Of a stretch of DNA of 64,000 bases, positions 24,133 to 36,700 are shown one piece after another (the first letter of the stretch is position 1; every line of letters begins with the position of its first letter). The stretch covers positions 35,083 through 99,082 of the forward strand of contig NZ_JANIIC010000043.1 of NCBI RefSeq assembly GCF_024519315.1, in the 5' to 3' direction. The notes under the pieces are model-generated. The model searched no databases and was not told the DNA's origin. It saw nothing but the letters and a program-made list of their open reading frames with translations. This stretch comes from Streptomyces malaysiensis subsp. samsunensis (lineage in GTDB: Bacteria > Actinomycetota > Actinomycetes > Streptomycetales > Streptomycetaceae). Position numbers and translations under genes: made by a program.

Positions 24133-25032
24133 TCACCCGTACCGGTGACGATCCCCCGTCACCACCGCCGCCAGTGTCCGCGCCGGGCCGTCGACGGCGG
24201 GGCCGTGGAGGAGTTCGGTGCGGTGGACCAGGCGGGGGGCGATCAAGGGGGTCGCGACGATGCCGGGGGCGCCCTTGGTGGCCGGGTGGGGGAGGAGGGC
24301 CAGGCCGTGGCCGGCGGCGGTGAGGGCGAGGAGGCCGCGTACATCGGTGCCCTCGTACGTCAGCGAGGCCCGGAAGCCGTCGCTCCGGCCGACCGCCCGT
24401 AGCTGTGCGAGCGGCATCGCGGCGTCCGGGGCGTCCAGCCACGGGGCGTCGGCGAGGTCGGCCAGCCTCAGGCCGAGCCGGCGGGCCAGGGGGTGGCCGG
24501 TGGGCAGGGCGACCACCAGCGGGGCCTCCGCGACCGTGACCGCGGTGAGCGGGCCCACCTCGGGCAGCGGCAGGGCATCGGCGGGGGTGGCCGAGCCGTC
24601 GATCAGGCCCAGGTCCAGCGCCCCGGACGCCACCGCCGCCGGGATCTCCCGGCGGCCGAGGATCCGCAATGTGGCCCGGGTGGCCGGATGCGCCTGGCGC
24701 ACCCGGTCCAGGGCCGCGGCGATCCTCGGGGTCATGGCCAGCGGCGAGGCCCCCGCGACCAGCCGGGCGGCGCCGGCCCCCGACAGCCGCTCCACGTCGG
24801 CCCGCGCCGCGTCCAGCCGCAGCAGCAGCGGACCGGCGTGCTCCAGCAGCCGGGCGCCCGCGCTGGTCAGCATGACCGGCCGCCGGGTCAGCAGTGAGGT
24901 GCGCAGATCCGCTTCGAGGGACGCGATGTGCTCGGAGACCGCGGACGGGGTGAAGCCCAGTTCATGGGCGGCGTCGGAGAAGGATCCGCAGCGGGCCACG
25001 GAGACGAACGTGCGGAGCAGATGCGGGTCCAT
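24133..25032 (-). CDS. LysR-family transcriptional regulator
   Basis: A 299-residue regulator. The N-terminal HTH reads LLRTFVSVARCGSFSDAAHELGFTPSAVSEHIASLEADL, followed by the usual linker helix and an effector domain with LVVALPTGHPLA. The ATG at 25032 is chosen because homology begins there. LysR genes usually sit beside a divergent target; the divergent neighbour here is the aconitase gene nearly 480 bases away, and no direct link is evident. Confidence 0.9.
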   Translation of the reverse strand: MDPHLLRTFVSVARCGSFSDAAHELGFTPSAVSEHIASLEADLRTSLLTRRPVMLTSAGARLLEHAGPLLLRLDAARADVERLSGAGAARLVAGASPLAMTPRIAAALDRVRQAHPATRATLRILGRREIPAAVASGALDLGLIDGSATPADALPLPEVGPLTAVTVAEAPLVVALPTGHPLARRLGLRLADLADAPWLDAPDAAMPLAQLRAVGRSDGFRASLTYEGTDVRGLLALTAAGHGLALLPHPATKGAPGIVATPLIAPRLVHRTELLHGPAVDGPARTLAAVVTGDRHRYG

Positions 25033-25359
25033 GGCAGCAGTATCGCGGTGGCGGGAGTGGCTCAGTTCACAACTCGGAGGTGGCCTGGGCCGGTTCGGGC
25101 CCGGCCGTCGTCCGTTCCGGGGCCGTCGGTCGCGTCCGCGCACATGCTCATGTTCCAGATTCTCACGTCGGAACGTCGCCGTCCGGGGTCCTTCCGGCAG
25201 GTGATCACCCTAATCGGTGAACGTCGGCGAACGCACATGAGCACCGCCGAACCGGCCCCGGGACACGCCGTGCCTCCGGGCCCGGACACGCCGTGCACCC
25301 GGCCCGGGAGGCGCCCGCCCCGGGCAGGGCATGACCGTGCGGGGGCGATGTACTAGAGT

Positions 25360-25377
25360 TATCTCGACATCGAGATA
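25360..25377. promoter_or_regulatory. perfect palindrome upstream of aconitase
   Basis: TATCTCGACATCGAGATA is an 8-2-8 perfect inverted repeat, about 135 bases before the acnA start. It has the look of a dimeric repressor site. The cognate regulator is not identified. The rest of 25033-25510 holds no convincing gene. Confidence 0.55.
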
Positions 25378-25408
25378 TCTGCTGGAAGGCGCATCGCCGC
25401 CCCGCGCC

Positions 25409-25440
25409 GGTAAGGCTTACCTAACTTAGCCATACCTTAG
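25409..25440. promoter_or_regulatory. iron-box-like sites (DtxR/DmdR type) upstream of aconitase
   Basis: On the minus strand 25424-25409 reads TTAGGTAAGCCTTACC, very close to the actinobacterial DtxR/IdeR/DmdR consensus half TTAGGTTAGGCTAACC. A weaker adjacent match runs to 25440. Aconitase carries an iron-sulfur cluster, so iron control is plausible. Confidence 0.5.
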
Positions 25441-25510
25441 CGGATCGGCGCCGGCATGTGACGGCAGCATTGCGGTGGTACGCGCGAAATCATGCATGAA
25501 GGAGACTGTC

Positions 25511-28267
<2,757 letters not shown>

Positions 28268-28285
28268 GGGCGGCTCACGGCGGCG

Positions 28286-28319
28286 ACGGGCCGCACCCCT
28301 CGGCGGGGGTGCGGCCCGT
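28286..28319 (+). terminator. terminator hairpin after acnA
   Basis: ACGGGCCGCACCCC pairs perfectly with GGGGTGCGGCCCGT across a 6-base loop, starting 19 bases after the acnA stop. It also lies downstream of the convergent GNAT gene. Confidence 0.8.
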
Positions 28320-28361
28320 CCGCGTACCAGTCGCTCCGCGGTCGCAGGAACGTCCCCGCGG

Positions 28362-29243
28362 TCAGAGGAACGTCCCCGAGGGGATGTACGGCGCCGGCGG
28401 CGGCATCCCCCGCAGACATACATAGCCGCCGGTGGACAGCTCGAGCCCGGCCTCGAGACCCACGTCCACCGCCCACTGCTGCTCGGCCGTCAGCCCCGGG
28501 ACCCGGGCGTCGGTGCCCTCCGGAAGGCACAGCAGGGCGGCCGTCAGCAGCCGCTTCGCCAGCCGCCGTGAGGTCGCGGCCAGCATCTCGACCTTGCCGT
28601 CCTCGCCGACGTAGCAGTAGCCGCTGCCCGCCAAGTCGTCCACGACCAGCAGCCGCCGCTGGGTGAGCAGCAGTTCGTGGTCGGCGCCGTGCGCGCCGCC
28701 CCGGGTGCGGCGGTCCACCGAGTCCAGCAGGTCCCGGTGGCGGGCCACGCCCTCGTGCACGGCGCCGTCGGGAGGGGACAGCCGCTCCTTGGTCTCCGGT
28801 CCGACGGTGCCGCGCAGCCGCATCGCCGGATGCAGCGCGAACCCCGCGCGCCGGTAGGTGCTCGCCGCGCGCGGATCCTCCGATCCGCAGATGATGCCGC
28901 GCAGACATCCCCGGCCGTACATCAGCGCCGCGGCCAGCAACTCCCGGCCCACGCCCTGCCGCTGGGCCCGCGGCAGCACCGCGAACATCGAGAGCCCCCA
29001 GGTGCCCTCGCGCCGCGTGGACAGCGTCACGCCGAGCGGCATTCCGGCCTCGTCCAGGGCGAGCCAGCAGCCGCCCGGGTCGGTGCGGGCAAGATGGCGG
29101 TTCCGCTCGTGGACCTCGGCCACGTACGCCGGCGGCCATCTTTCCTCGCCCGCGAGAGCGGCGGCGTCCCCGAAGGCGGCGGCCATCACCTCCCATGCCG
29201 CCTCGGCGTCCTCGTCGGTGTCACGTAGCTGGCGGAGGATCAT
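28362..29243 (-). CDS. GNAT-family N-acetyltransferase
   Basis: A 293-residue protein. The N-terminal GNAT fold is clear, with the acetyl-CoA motif VLPRAQRQGVGRELLAAA and a following RAAGF-type strand (YRRAGFALHP). The second half (GSGYCYVGEDGKVEML..., ending LELSTGGYVCLRGM) resembles a degenerate second GNAT-like domain. The ATG at 29243 begins the conserved MILRQL...D segment. Acceptor substrate is unknown. Convergent with acnA. Confidence 0.85.
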   Translation of the reverse strand: MILRQLRDTDEDAEAAWEVMAAAFGDAAALAGEERWPPAYVAEVHERNRHLARTDPGGCWLALDEAGMPLGVTLSTRREGTWGLSMFAVLPRAQRQGVGRELLAAALMYGRGCLRGIICGSEDPRAASTYRRAGFALHPAMRLRGTVGPETKERLSPPDGAVHEGVARHRDLLDSVDRRTRGGAHGADHELLLTQRRLLVVDDLAGSGYCYVGEDGKVEMLAATSRRLAKRLLTAALLCLPEGTDARVPGLTAEQQWAVDVGLEAGLELSTGGYVCLRGMPPPAPYIPSGTFL

Positions 29244-29312
29244 GCGCCCATGATGGCGCGTCGGGTGAGGGGTTGTCGGTACGTGGTGGCGGCTTGCTCG
29301 ACCGGCGAACGC

Positions 29313-29324
29313 GACAACGTTGTC
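29313..29324. promoter_or_regulatory. palindromic operator shared by the two GH92 genes, copy 1
   Basis: GACAACGTTGTC is a perfect 12-bp palindrome about 150 bases before the first GH92 gene, identical to 37649-37660. The shape is that of LacI-family operators. No LacI gene is in the window. Confidence 0.6.
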
Positions 29325-29473
29325 AGGCTGGCTGTAACGATCAGTACGCCGCCAACCGGGTGCCCCTGTCAAGACCGTCCCCGCCCCCTTACGGCCGACG
29401 GCCCCCGTGCGGTACGGTCCCCACGGCTTGCTCGACCCGGTGATCGCGGCCCTTCCGACAAGGTGGGACCGCA

Positions 29474-32400
29474 ATGCCCTCAAGACCCCTGGCCGCCCTG
29501 GCGGCCGCGGCCCTGACCGCGGGGCTCCTCGCCACCGCGGCGACCGCGCCCGCCTCGGCCGCCCCGCCGCCGACGCTGGTCAAGGACCCGGCGGCGTACG
29601 TCGATCCGCTGATCGGCAGCTCGGCCGGCGGCGACACCTTCCCCGGCGCCGTCGTCCCCTTCGGCATGCTGTCGTGGAGCCCGGAGAACACCCGCGGCGA
29701 CGCCACCCGCACCGTCGCGCCCGGCGGCTACCACTACGACGCCACCCGCGTGCGCGGCTTCAGCCTCACCCATATGTCCGGCACCGGCTGTGCGGGCGGC
29801 GCGGGCGACATCCCCTTCTTCCCCCACGTGGGCGAGGTCACCAGCTCACCCGCCGCCGACACCAAGGACCAGGTCTACGCCTCCGACTTCAGCCACTCCG
29901 ACGAGACCGCCGAACCCGGCCGCTACAAGGTCTCCCTCGCCTCCGGCGCCGGTGCGGAGCTGACCGCCACCGCCCGCACCGGCTCGGCCCGCTTCACCTA
30001 CCCCGCGGACAAGACCGCCTCCCTGCTCATCCGCACCTCCTCCTCCGAGGTCGGCAGCAGCGACGCCGACCTCACCATCGACCCGGCCCACCGCACCGTC
30101 TCCGGCTCGGTCACCAGCGGCAACTTCTGCGGCTATCTCGACCCCGAGGGGCGCCGCAGCTACTACACCCTGCACTTCACCGCCACGTTCGACACCCCCT
30201 TCTCCGCCCAGGGCACCTGGCGGGACGGCACCCTGCGGCCCGGCACCACCAGCGCCGAGGGCGGCTCCGGCGGCTATGGCGGCGACGGCCGTCCGGTGGC
30301 CGGGAAGGGCTCCGGCGGCTATCTCCAATTCGCCCCGGGCACCCGCGACGTGGGCGTCAAGGTCGGCATCAGCTACGTGAGCGACAAGGGCGCACGGGCC
30401 AACCTCGCCGCCGAGAACCCGCCGCGGCGCGGCTTCGACCAGGTGCGGAGTGCCGCGTACGACGCCTGGCGGCGCCAGCTGTCCGCCATCCGGGTCGGCG
30501 GCGGCGCGGACGCGGACCGCACCACCTTCTACTCGGCGCTCTACCACTCGCTGCTGCACCCCAACGTCATCAGCGACGCCGACGGCAGCTACCGGGGCAG
30601 CGACGGTGAGGTGCACCGGGTGAGCCGGGGCCACCGGGCGCAGTACGGCACCTTCTCCGGCTGGGACATCTACCGCTCCCAGCTCCAGCTGCTCACCCTG
30701 CTGGAGCCGGACAAGGGCTCCGACATCGCGCAGTCCCTGCTGAACCTCGCCCAGCAGAACGGCGGCGTCTGGGACCGCTGGCTCCAGGGCGCCTCGGGGA
30801 CGCATGTGATGAACGGCGACCCCTCGCCCGCCGCCCTCGCCGGGATCCGGGCCTTCGGCGGTGACGACTTCGACCTCGACGCCGCGCTCGACTCGCTCGT
30901 CAAGGCGGCCACCGTGCCGACGGAGAAGGACCTCAGCCCGGCGGGCAAGCCCATCATGTCGGTGGGTCAGCGGCCCTCCCTCGACAAGTACCTGAAGCTG
31001 CACTACATGCCGTCCGTATCCAACGCCTGGGGCGGCGCGGCCGAAACCCTGGAGATGTCCGGCGCGGACTTCGCCCTCTCCCAGCTGGCGCGGGCCGCGG
31101 GCCGTAAGGACACCGCCGAAACCTTCGCGCGCCGCGCCCAGTGGTGGCAGAACAACTTCAACGCCGCCGCCGACCCGGCCACCGGCGGCTATGCCGCCAA
31201 CCGTAAGGCCGACGGCAGCTGGGTCACCGGCTTCACCCCGGGCACCGGCAACGGCTTCGTCGAGGGCACCAGCGCCCAGTACACCTGGATGGTCCCGCAC
31301 AACCCCGCCGGACTCTTCGCCGCCATGGGCGGCAAGGACGCCGCGGTGAAGCGTCTGGACGCCTTCTTCCACGACGCCGACGGCGGCTGGGCGCTCACGG
31401 GGGCGGGCGGCGAGAAGTCCGAGCTGGACAACGAGCCGTCGATCAACGTCCCCTATCTGTACGCGTACGCCGGGCAGCCGTACAAGACCCAGGAGACCGT
31501 GCGCGCCGCGATGCGCCAGCTGTGGACCACCAAGCCCGACGGCATCCCCGGCAATGACGACCTCGGCGAGATGTCCTCGTGGTACGTCTTCTCCGCCCTC
31601 GGCATGTACCCGCAGGTGCCCTCCCGCGCCGAACTCGTCCTGGCCTCGCCGCTCTTCCCGCGGATCGAGATCGAGCGCGGCGGCCGGGACATCTCCATCC
31701 GCGCCCCGCAGGCCGCGCCCGGCGCGCCCTACGTCCAGTCCCTGAAGGTCGACGGGCGGGCGAGCGACCGCCCCTGGCTGCCGGAGTCCTTCGTACGGCA
31801 CGGCGGCACCCTGGACTACACCCTGTCCGACGCCCCCGACCGCACCTGGGGCTCCGCCCCGTCCGCCGCGCCGCCCTCCTTCCGCGAGGGTGAGCAGCCG
31901 TACCAGATCGGGGTCGGGCCCACCACGGGCACGCTCGCCCCGGGCGAGAGCCTGACCGTGAAGGTCGCCGCCGTCCCGGTCAGCGAGGGCGACCGCCCCG
32001 AGGTGCGCTTCACCACCGACGCGCCCGACGGGCTCACCGCCTCACCCGCCTCCGGGACGGTCGGCCCGGACGGCACCGCCGAGATCTCCCTGCGCGCGGG
32101 GAAGGACACGCCCGAGGGCTTCTACGACGCGAAGGTGACGGTGGCCAGCGAGGACACCGAGGTCCTTCAGCCGATCACCCTGACCGTCGCCGCCCCCGGC
32201 ACCTTGCTCGCCGCCTACAACAACGTGGGCGCGACCGACGACGACGGCGAGCACGACGAGGGCGACTACGACGGCGGCGGCTGGAGCTACTCCCGCCAGG
32301 CCCTCGCCGCCGCCGACCTCGGGCCGGGCGCCAAGGGGACCACCCAGGACCTGGACTACACCTGGCCCGCCTCCCCGCCCGGCCGCCCCGACAACGCCTC

Positions 32401-32755
32401 CGCCACCGGCCAGACCATCACCCTGCCCGAGTCCACCGCGCTGTCCTTCATCGGCAGCGCGGTCAACGGCAACCAGAAGGCCACGGCCAAGGTCACCTAC
32501 ACGGACGGCAGCTCGGACGAGGCGGACCTGTCCTTCACCGACTGGACGGTGGGTGGCGGCGGCGGAACGGTCCAATACGGCAACGTGACCCTCGCCAAAA
32601 CCCCGTACCGCAACATCAGCGGCGGCGACAAGGACGTGGTGGACGCGTACATCTTCGCCACGAAGGCGTTCCGGGCCCCCGAGGGCAAGACGATCAAGAC
32701 CGTCACCCTCCCCGACAACGCGGATCTCCACGTCTTCGCGGTCGCCCGCGGCTGA
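29474..32755 (+). CDS. secreted GH92 glycoside hydrolase (alpha-mannosidase family), NDD type
   Basis: A 1093-residue protein with a Sec signal peptide (cleavage near ASAAPPPT). The GH92 beta-sandwich begins at YVDPLIGSSAGGDTFPGAV, and the helical barrel carries GIPGNDDLGEMSSWYVFSALGMYP with the catalytic carboxylates. After about residue 810 come a NEW3-like beta domain (TLAPGESLTVKVAAVPV) and a C-terminal galactose-binding-like domain. GH92 enzymes are calcium-dependent exo-mannosidases acting on N-glycans or fungal and plant mannans. The ATG at 29474 has AAGGTGGGACCGC upstream. Exact linkage specificity cannot be read. Confidence 0.93.
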   Translation: MPSRPLAALAAAALTAGLLATAATAPASAAPPPTLVKDPAAYVDPLIGSSAGGDTFPGAVVPFGMLSWSPENTRGDATRTVAPGGYHYDATRVRGFSLTHMSGTGCAGGAGDIPFFPHVGEVTSSPAADTKDQVYASDFSHSDETAEPGRYKVSLASGAGAELTATARTGSARFTYPADKTASLLIRTSSSEVGSSDADLTIDPAHRTVSGSVTSGNFCGYLDPEGRRSYYTLHFTATFDTPFSAQGTWRDGTLRPGTTSAEGGSGGYGGDGRPVAGKGSGGYLQFAPGTRDVGVKVGISYVSDKGARANLAAENPPRRGFDQVRSAAYDAWRRQLSAIRVGGGADADRTTFYSALYHSLLHPNVISDADGSYRGSDGEVHRVSRGHRAQYGTFSGWDIYRSQLQLLTLLEPDKGSDIAQSLLNLAQQNGGVWDRWLQGASGTHVMNGDPSPAALAGIRAFGGDDFDLDAALDSLVKAATVPTEKDLSPAGKPIMSVGQRPSLDKYLKLHYMPSVSNAWGGAAETLEMSGADFALSQLARAAGRKDTAETFARRAQWWQNNFNAAADPATGGYAANRKADGSWVTGFTPGTGNGFVEGTSAQYTWMVPHNPAGLFAAMGGKDAAVKRLDAFFHDADGGWALTGAGGEKSELDNEPSINVPYLYAYAGQPYKTQETVRAAMRQLWTTKPDGIPGNDDLGEMSSWYVFSALGMYPQVPSRAELVLASPLFPRIEIERGGRDISIRAPQAAPGAPYVQSLKVDGRASDRPWLPESFVRHGGTLDYTLSDAPDRTWGSAPSAAPPSFREGEQPYQIGVGPTTGTLAPGESLTVKVAAVPVSEGDRPEVRFTTDAPDGLTASPASGTVGPDGTAEISLRAGKDTPEGFYDAKVTVASEDTEVLQPITLTVAAPGTLLAAYNNVGATDDDGEHDEGDYDGGGWSYSRQALAAADLGPGAKGTTQDLDYTWPASPPGRPDNASATGQTITLPESTALSFIGSAVNGNQKATAKVTYTDGSSDEADLSFTDWTVGGGGGTVQYGNVTLAKTPYRNISGGDKDVVDAYIFATKAFRAPEGKTIKTVTLPDNADLHVFAVARG

Positions 32756-32948
32756 CCGGATCCGGCGGTGGCCCGCGGCCGACGGGTGACGGTGTTCCAC
32801 CGTGGACACCACACCCCGCCGTCGGGGCCACCGCCCCCTGGCCGGTCCGCGGCATTCCGCAATAGCTCCGATTAATCCATTGCGCAAATGTGATCTTGCT
32901 GGTAATGTTCTTTCCCGCAATGACCAAAAAACATGGGGGAATGGTTTC

Positions 32949-33452
32949 GTGAGTATGCGGAACAAGGGCGTTTCTGCTGCAATCACCTTCGCTATGGCCG
33001 GCGCGATGTGCGGAATTGGCGCACAGGCGGCAAACGCGGCTTCGGTGGAAGGTAACGGGGATTCGGTAGTGGCGCGAGCATCAGCTGAGGCGCCCATTCG
33101 CGCCGCTGGAGCTGATGAGATCTGCGCGGTCCTGGGGATCGGCAGTGGCGCGGCGGGCCTCACCAAGGCGCTGGCCAAGGGGGCTTCGTGGGTAGGGATC
33201 GGCGCCAGCATCGGCTGCTATGCGTACACGAAGGCGAAGGAAGCTACGCCTGCGAGTAAGCGAGCTGCCATGATCAAGTCGTACAAAAACTACCAGGCGA
33301 AGAGTGACCTCGGGAAGCTCGACGCGCTTGGTTATTACTGCCGGAAAGACGGCGGTGGCGGTGGCGGTGGCACCGATCTCGCGCCGATGGCAGGTTGGCG
33401 GAAGATTAAAATGAAGGGCGTCACCTACTCATGCACCGCCACCCGCGACTGA
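32949..33452 (+). CDS. small secreted protein with four cysteines, unknown function
   Basis: A 167-residue precursor from GTG 32949 (ATG 32955 also possible). A signal peptide ends near AQAANA. The mature part has a glycine/alanine-rich hydrophobic stretch (AAGLTKALAKGASWVGIGASIGCYAYTKA) and Cys residues in EICAVL, IGCY, YYCRKD and YSCTAT, enough for two disulfides. A Gly run precedes the C-terminal domain. Base composition around it is clearly more AT-rich than its neighbours. No family is recognised. A peptide toxin or small secreted effector is possible, as the next gene encodes an overlapping small membrane protein. Confidence 0.7.
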   Translation: MSMRNKGVSAAITFAMAGAMCGIGAQAANAASVEGNGDSVVARASAEAPIRAAGADEICAVLGIGSGAAGLTKALAKGASWVGIGASIGCYAYTKAKEATPASKRAAMIKSYKNYQAKSDLGKLDALGYYCRKDGGGGGGGTDLAPMAGWRKIKMKGVTYSCTATRD

Positions 33453-33646
33453 CAGGTCGCCGCGGTCCGGGCTATGGAGAGCGATTCTTGTTCTCCATAG
33501 CCCTGATTGTCGTGAGCTTGCTGTGGATCACACGAGACATGGCCTCATGGGCGATGGCGCTGTGCGCGGTCGGTGCGGTTGCGGGAGCGCTGGGCGCGCT
33601 CTATTTCGGACGGCATTACATTCGCTCACGCGGGAATTCGTCATAA
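33431..33646 (+). CDS. small two-helix membrane protein, possibly an immunity partner
   Basis: A 71-residue protein starting ATG at 33431, overlapping the secreted-protein gene by 22 bases. It has a basic N-terminus, then two hydrophobic helices (FSIALIVVSLLWI and MALCAVGAVAGALGALYFG) and a basic tail. Bacteriocin immunity proteins are often of this size and topology, but no sequence family is recognised, so the role is inference from arrangement only. Codon use and AT content match the preceding gene. Confidence 0.6.
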   Translation: MHRHPRLTGRRGPGYGERFLFSIALIVVSLLWITRDMASWAMALCAVGAVAGALGALYFGRHYIRSRGNSS

Positions 33647-33720
33647 GGTTTTCCCGGCGAAATGGTCTTCGCGAAGCGACGTAGAAGACTAGTCGGGTGA
33701 AGCCCGCACCTCACCGCACG

Positions 33721-33758
33721 GCGGGCCGTGGCCGCCAGAACTCACGGCCACGGCCCGC
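33721..33758. terminator. bidirectional terminator hairpin
   Basis: GCGGGCCGTGGCCG pairs perfectly with CGGCCACGGCCCGC across a 10-base loop, between the small membrane protein gene and the convergent GH92 gene. Confidence 0.8.
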
Positions 33759-33769
33759 ACGTTCTCAGC

Positions 33770-36700
33770 TCAGCTCAGCAACTCCACCTCCGCCAGGGTC
33801 GCCTTGCCATCGGGCACCAGGCGGTAGTGCGCGTACGTACCGGGCGTGTGCACCGAGAAGACGCGGGTCTGCTTGTTCCAGCTGAAGGACTCTCCCGATC
33901 TGCGGTCCAGGTCCTTCCAGCTCTCACCGTCCCGTGAGCCCTGGAGCACCCACCCCGCCGGGGCCTTGCTCCGGTCCGAGGAGGTCAGGGTGTACTGCAC
34001 CGCGCGGCCCGCCTCCGTGACCGGGAGGTCCACCGACTCGAAGGTCGCCTCGGTGCCGGAGGTGTTGTCCAGCAGCGCCGTACCGCCGCTCGGCACCGTC
34101 AGGTCGTGGCGCGGGGTGGGCACCTTGTCGTCCTTGGTGATGGAGGACGGCGCGGCGTTCGCGCCCGTGCCCCAGGACGACGGCTTGGCGCCCATGGCGA
34201 ACTCCAGCGTGCCGCCGCGGGCGAGGAGGTCGTGCGGCAGGGCGGTGGAGTTCCACGCCTTGCCGTTGACCTTCAGGCCCTGGACGTACACGTTCCGCTC
34301 GCTGTTGCGCGGGGCCTTGACGACGAGGTCGCGGCCGTTCTCCAGATGCACCGTGGCCTTGGTGAACTGCGGCGATCCGATCGCGTACTCCGAGCCGCCC
34401 ATCACCAGCGGATAGAAGCCCAGCGAGCTGAAGATGTACCAGGCGGATTGCTCGCCGTTGTCCTCGTCGCCGTGGTAGCCCTGGCCGATCTCGCTGCCGG
34501 TGTAGAGGCGGGAGAGCACCTCGCGCACCTTCTCCTGGGTCTTCCACGGCTGGCCCGCCGCGTCATACATGTACGCCACATGGTGGGCGACCTGGTTGCT
34601 GTGGCCGTACATGCCCATGCGGACGTCCCGCGCCTCGGTCATCTCATGGATGACCCCGCCGTAGGAACCGGCGAATTCGGTGGAGGCGGTCTCCGGGGTG
34701 GAGAAGTAGGTGTCCAGCTTCTTGGCCAGGCCCGACCGGCCGCCGTAGAGGTTGGCCAGGCCCCGGCTGTCCTGGGGCGCGGTGAAGGCGTAGCCCCAGC
34801 CGTTGGTCTCGGTGTAGTCGTAGCCCCAGATCCGGGGGTCGTACTTGTCGGAGGGCACGCGCCACTTGCCGCCGGCGTCCTTGCCCTGGAAGAAGCCGGC
34901 CTTGTCGTCGAAGAGCGAGACATAGCCCTGCGCGCGGTGGAGGAAGTACTCGGACTCCTCCTTGTAGCGGGCCTTCTTCGTCTTCTCGTAGAGCGCTTTG
35001 CCCATGTTGGCGAGGCCGTAGTCGTTGAGATAGCCCTCCAGCGCCCAGGACAGCCCCTCATGGGTCTCGGTGCTCGTGTAGCCGAGGAAGGGCGAGGTGG
35101 ACATGCCCTTCCGGCCGACGCCCGACGAGGGCGGCACCGCGGTGGCGTTCTTCAGCGCCGCCTCGTACGCGGCCTCGGCGTCGAACCGCACGCCCTTGAG
35201 GTAGGCGTCGGCGAAGGCCACGTCCGAGCTGGTGCCCGTCATCAGATCGGCGTAGCCCGGTGAGGACCAGCGGGATATCCAGCCGCCGTCCTTGTACTGC
35301 TGCACAAAGCCGTCGACCATCGTGCCCGCCCGCTTCGGGGTGAGCAGGGAGTAGGCGGGCCAGGTGGTGCGGTAGGTGTCCCAGAAGCCGTTGTTGACGT
35401 ACACCTTGCCGTCGACGACCTTCGCACCGGTGCGGGTCGGGGTGTTCTCCCCGGCGGCCGGTGAGAAGGCGCTCGCGTACTGGTAGCGGGGGGTCGCCGC
35501 GGTCCCGGTGTTCTCGAAAGCGGAATTGGGATAGAGGTACAGCCGGTAGAGGCTGGAGTAGAGCGTGGTGAGCTGGTCGCGGTCCGCGCCCTCGACCTCG
35601 ATCCGCCCCAGGATGTTGTCCCACTCCGCCTGCGCGGCCCGCTTGACCTGCCCGAACGACTTCGACGCGGGCAGCTCCCGGTCGAGGTTGGCCTTCGCCT
35701 GGTCGACGCCGATGAGGGAGGTGGCGAGCCGGAGGGTGACCGTACGGTCCTTGCCCGGCTTGAAGCGGAAGTAGCCGGTGACATCCTTGCCACCGCCTCC
35801 GTCCAGCTTGCCGCTCGCGCTCACCGGGGTGTCGAAGACGCCGTAGACGAACAGCCGGGTGGCCCCGGTGGACAGTCCGCTCTTGACGTCGGAGTAGCCG
35901 GTGACGACGCCGTGCTCGGCGTCGAGGGTCAGCCCGCCGTTGCCGTTGACGTTGTCGAAGATGACGCTCGCGTCCTCGCCCGGATAGGTGAAGCGCATGG
36001 CCGCGGCGTGGTCGGTGGGCGCCATCTCCGCCGTGAGGCCGTTCTCGAAGGTCACCCCGTAGTAGTACGGACGGGCTGTCTCCTTCTCATGGCGGAAGGG
36101 GAGCGCGCGGGCGGTGCGCCCGGCGTCGGGGGTGCCGGCCGCGCCGGACGGCATCACCTGGAAGGTCTGCCGGTCGCCCATCCAGGGGCTGGGCTCATGG
36201 CTCGCGCTGAACGCCTGGATGGTGGGGAGGTTGTCGGCGTTGTTGGCGCGGGCGTACTGGTAGAGCCAGTCGGTGGAGCCCGAGTTGGTCACCGGCGTCC
36301 AGAAGTTGAAGCCATTGGGGACGGCGGTGGCCGGGAAGTTGTTACCGCGCGAGAAGCTGCCGCTGGAGTTGGTGCCGCGGGTGGTCACGGCGTAGTCGGA
36401 CAGATGTGCCAGCGGCTTCTCGGGCGCCTTGGGGGCGATCGAGATGTCGTCCACCCAGCCGCGGAACTGCGCGGGGCCCTTCGGGGAGTCGTAGGCCACG
36501 AGTATCCGGTCGACCGTCTTGCCCGCGGCGACCGCGCCGATCCGCGACTCCTTGTGGTTCCACTGGTTGACGTAGAGCGTCTTGGAGTCGGCCTGGCCCT
36601 TCGGGCTCATCCGGGCGCCGTGCTGGTCGACCGCGCCGGGCAGATCGCTGAGGTAGGTGCCGTCGGTGAAGGCGAGGTCGACGGAGACATGGGTGGCCGG

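Noticed and set aside
25062..25298. Possible 78-codon minus-strand gene between the LysR and aconitase genes
   Set aside because: Arg/Pro-rich composition without a domain or convincing ribosome site; the region is better explained as regulatory DNA.
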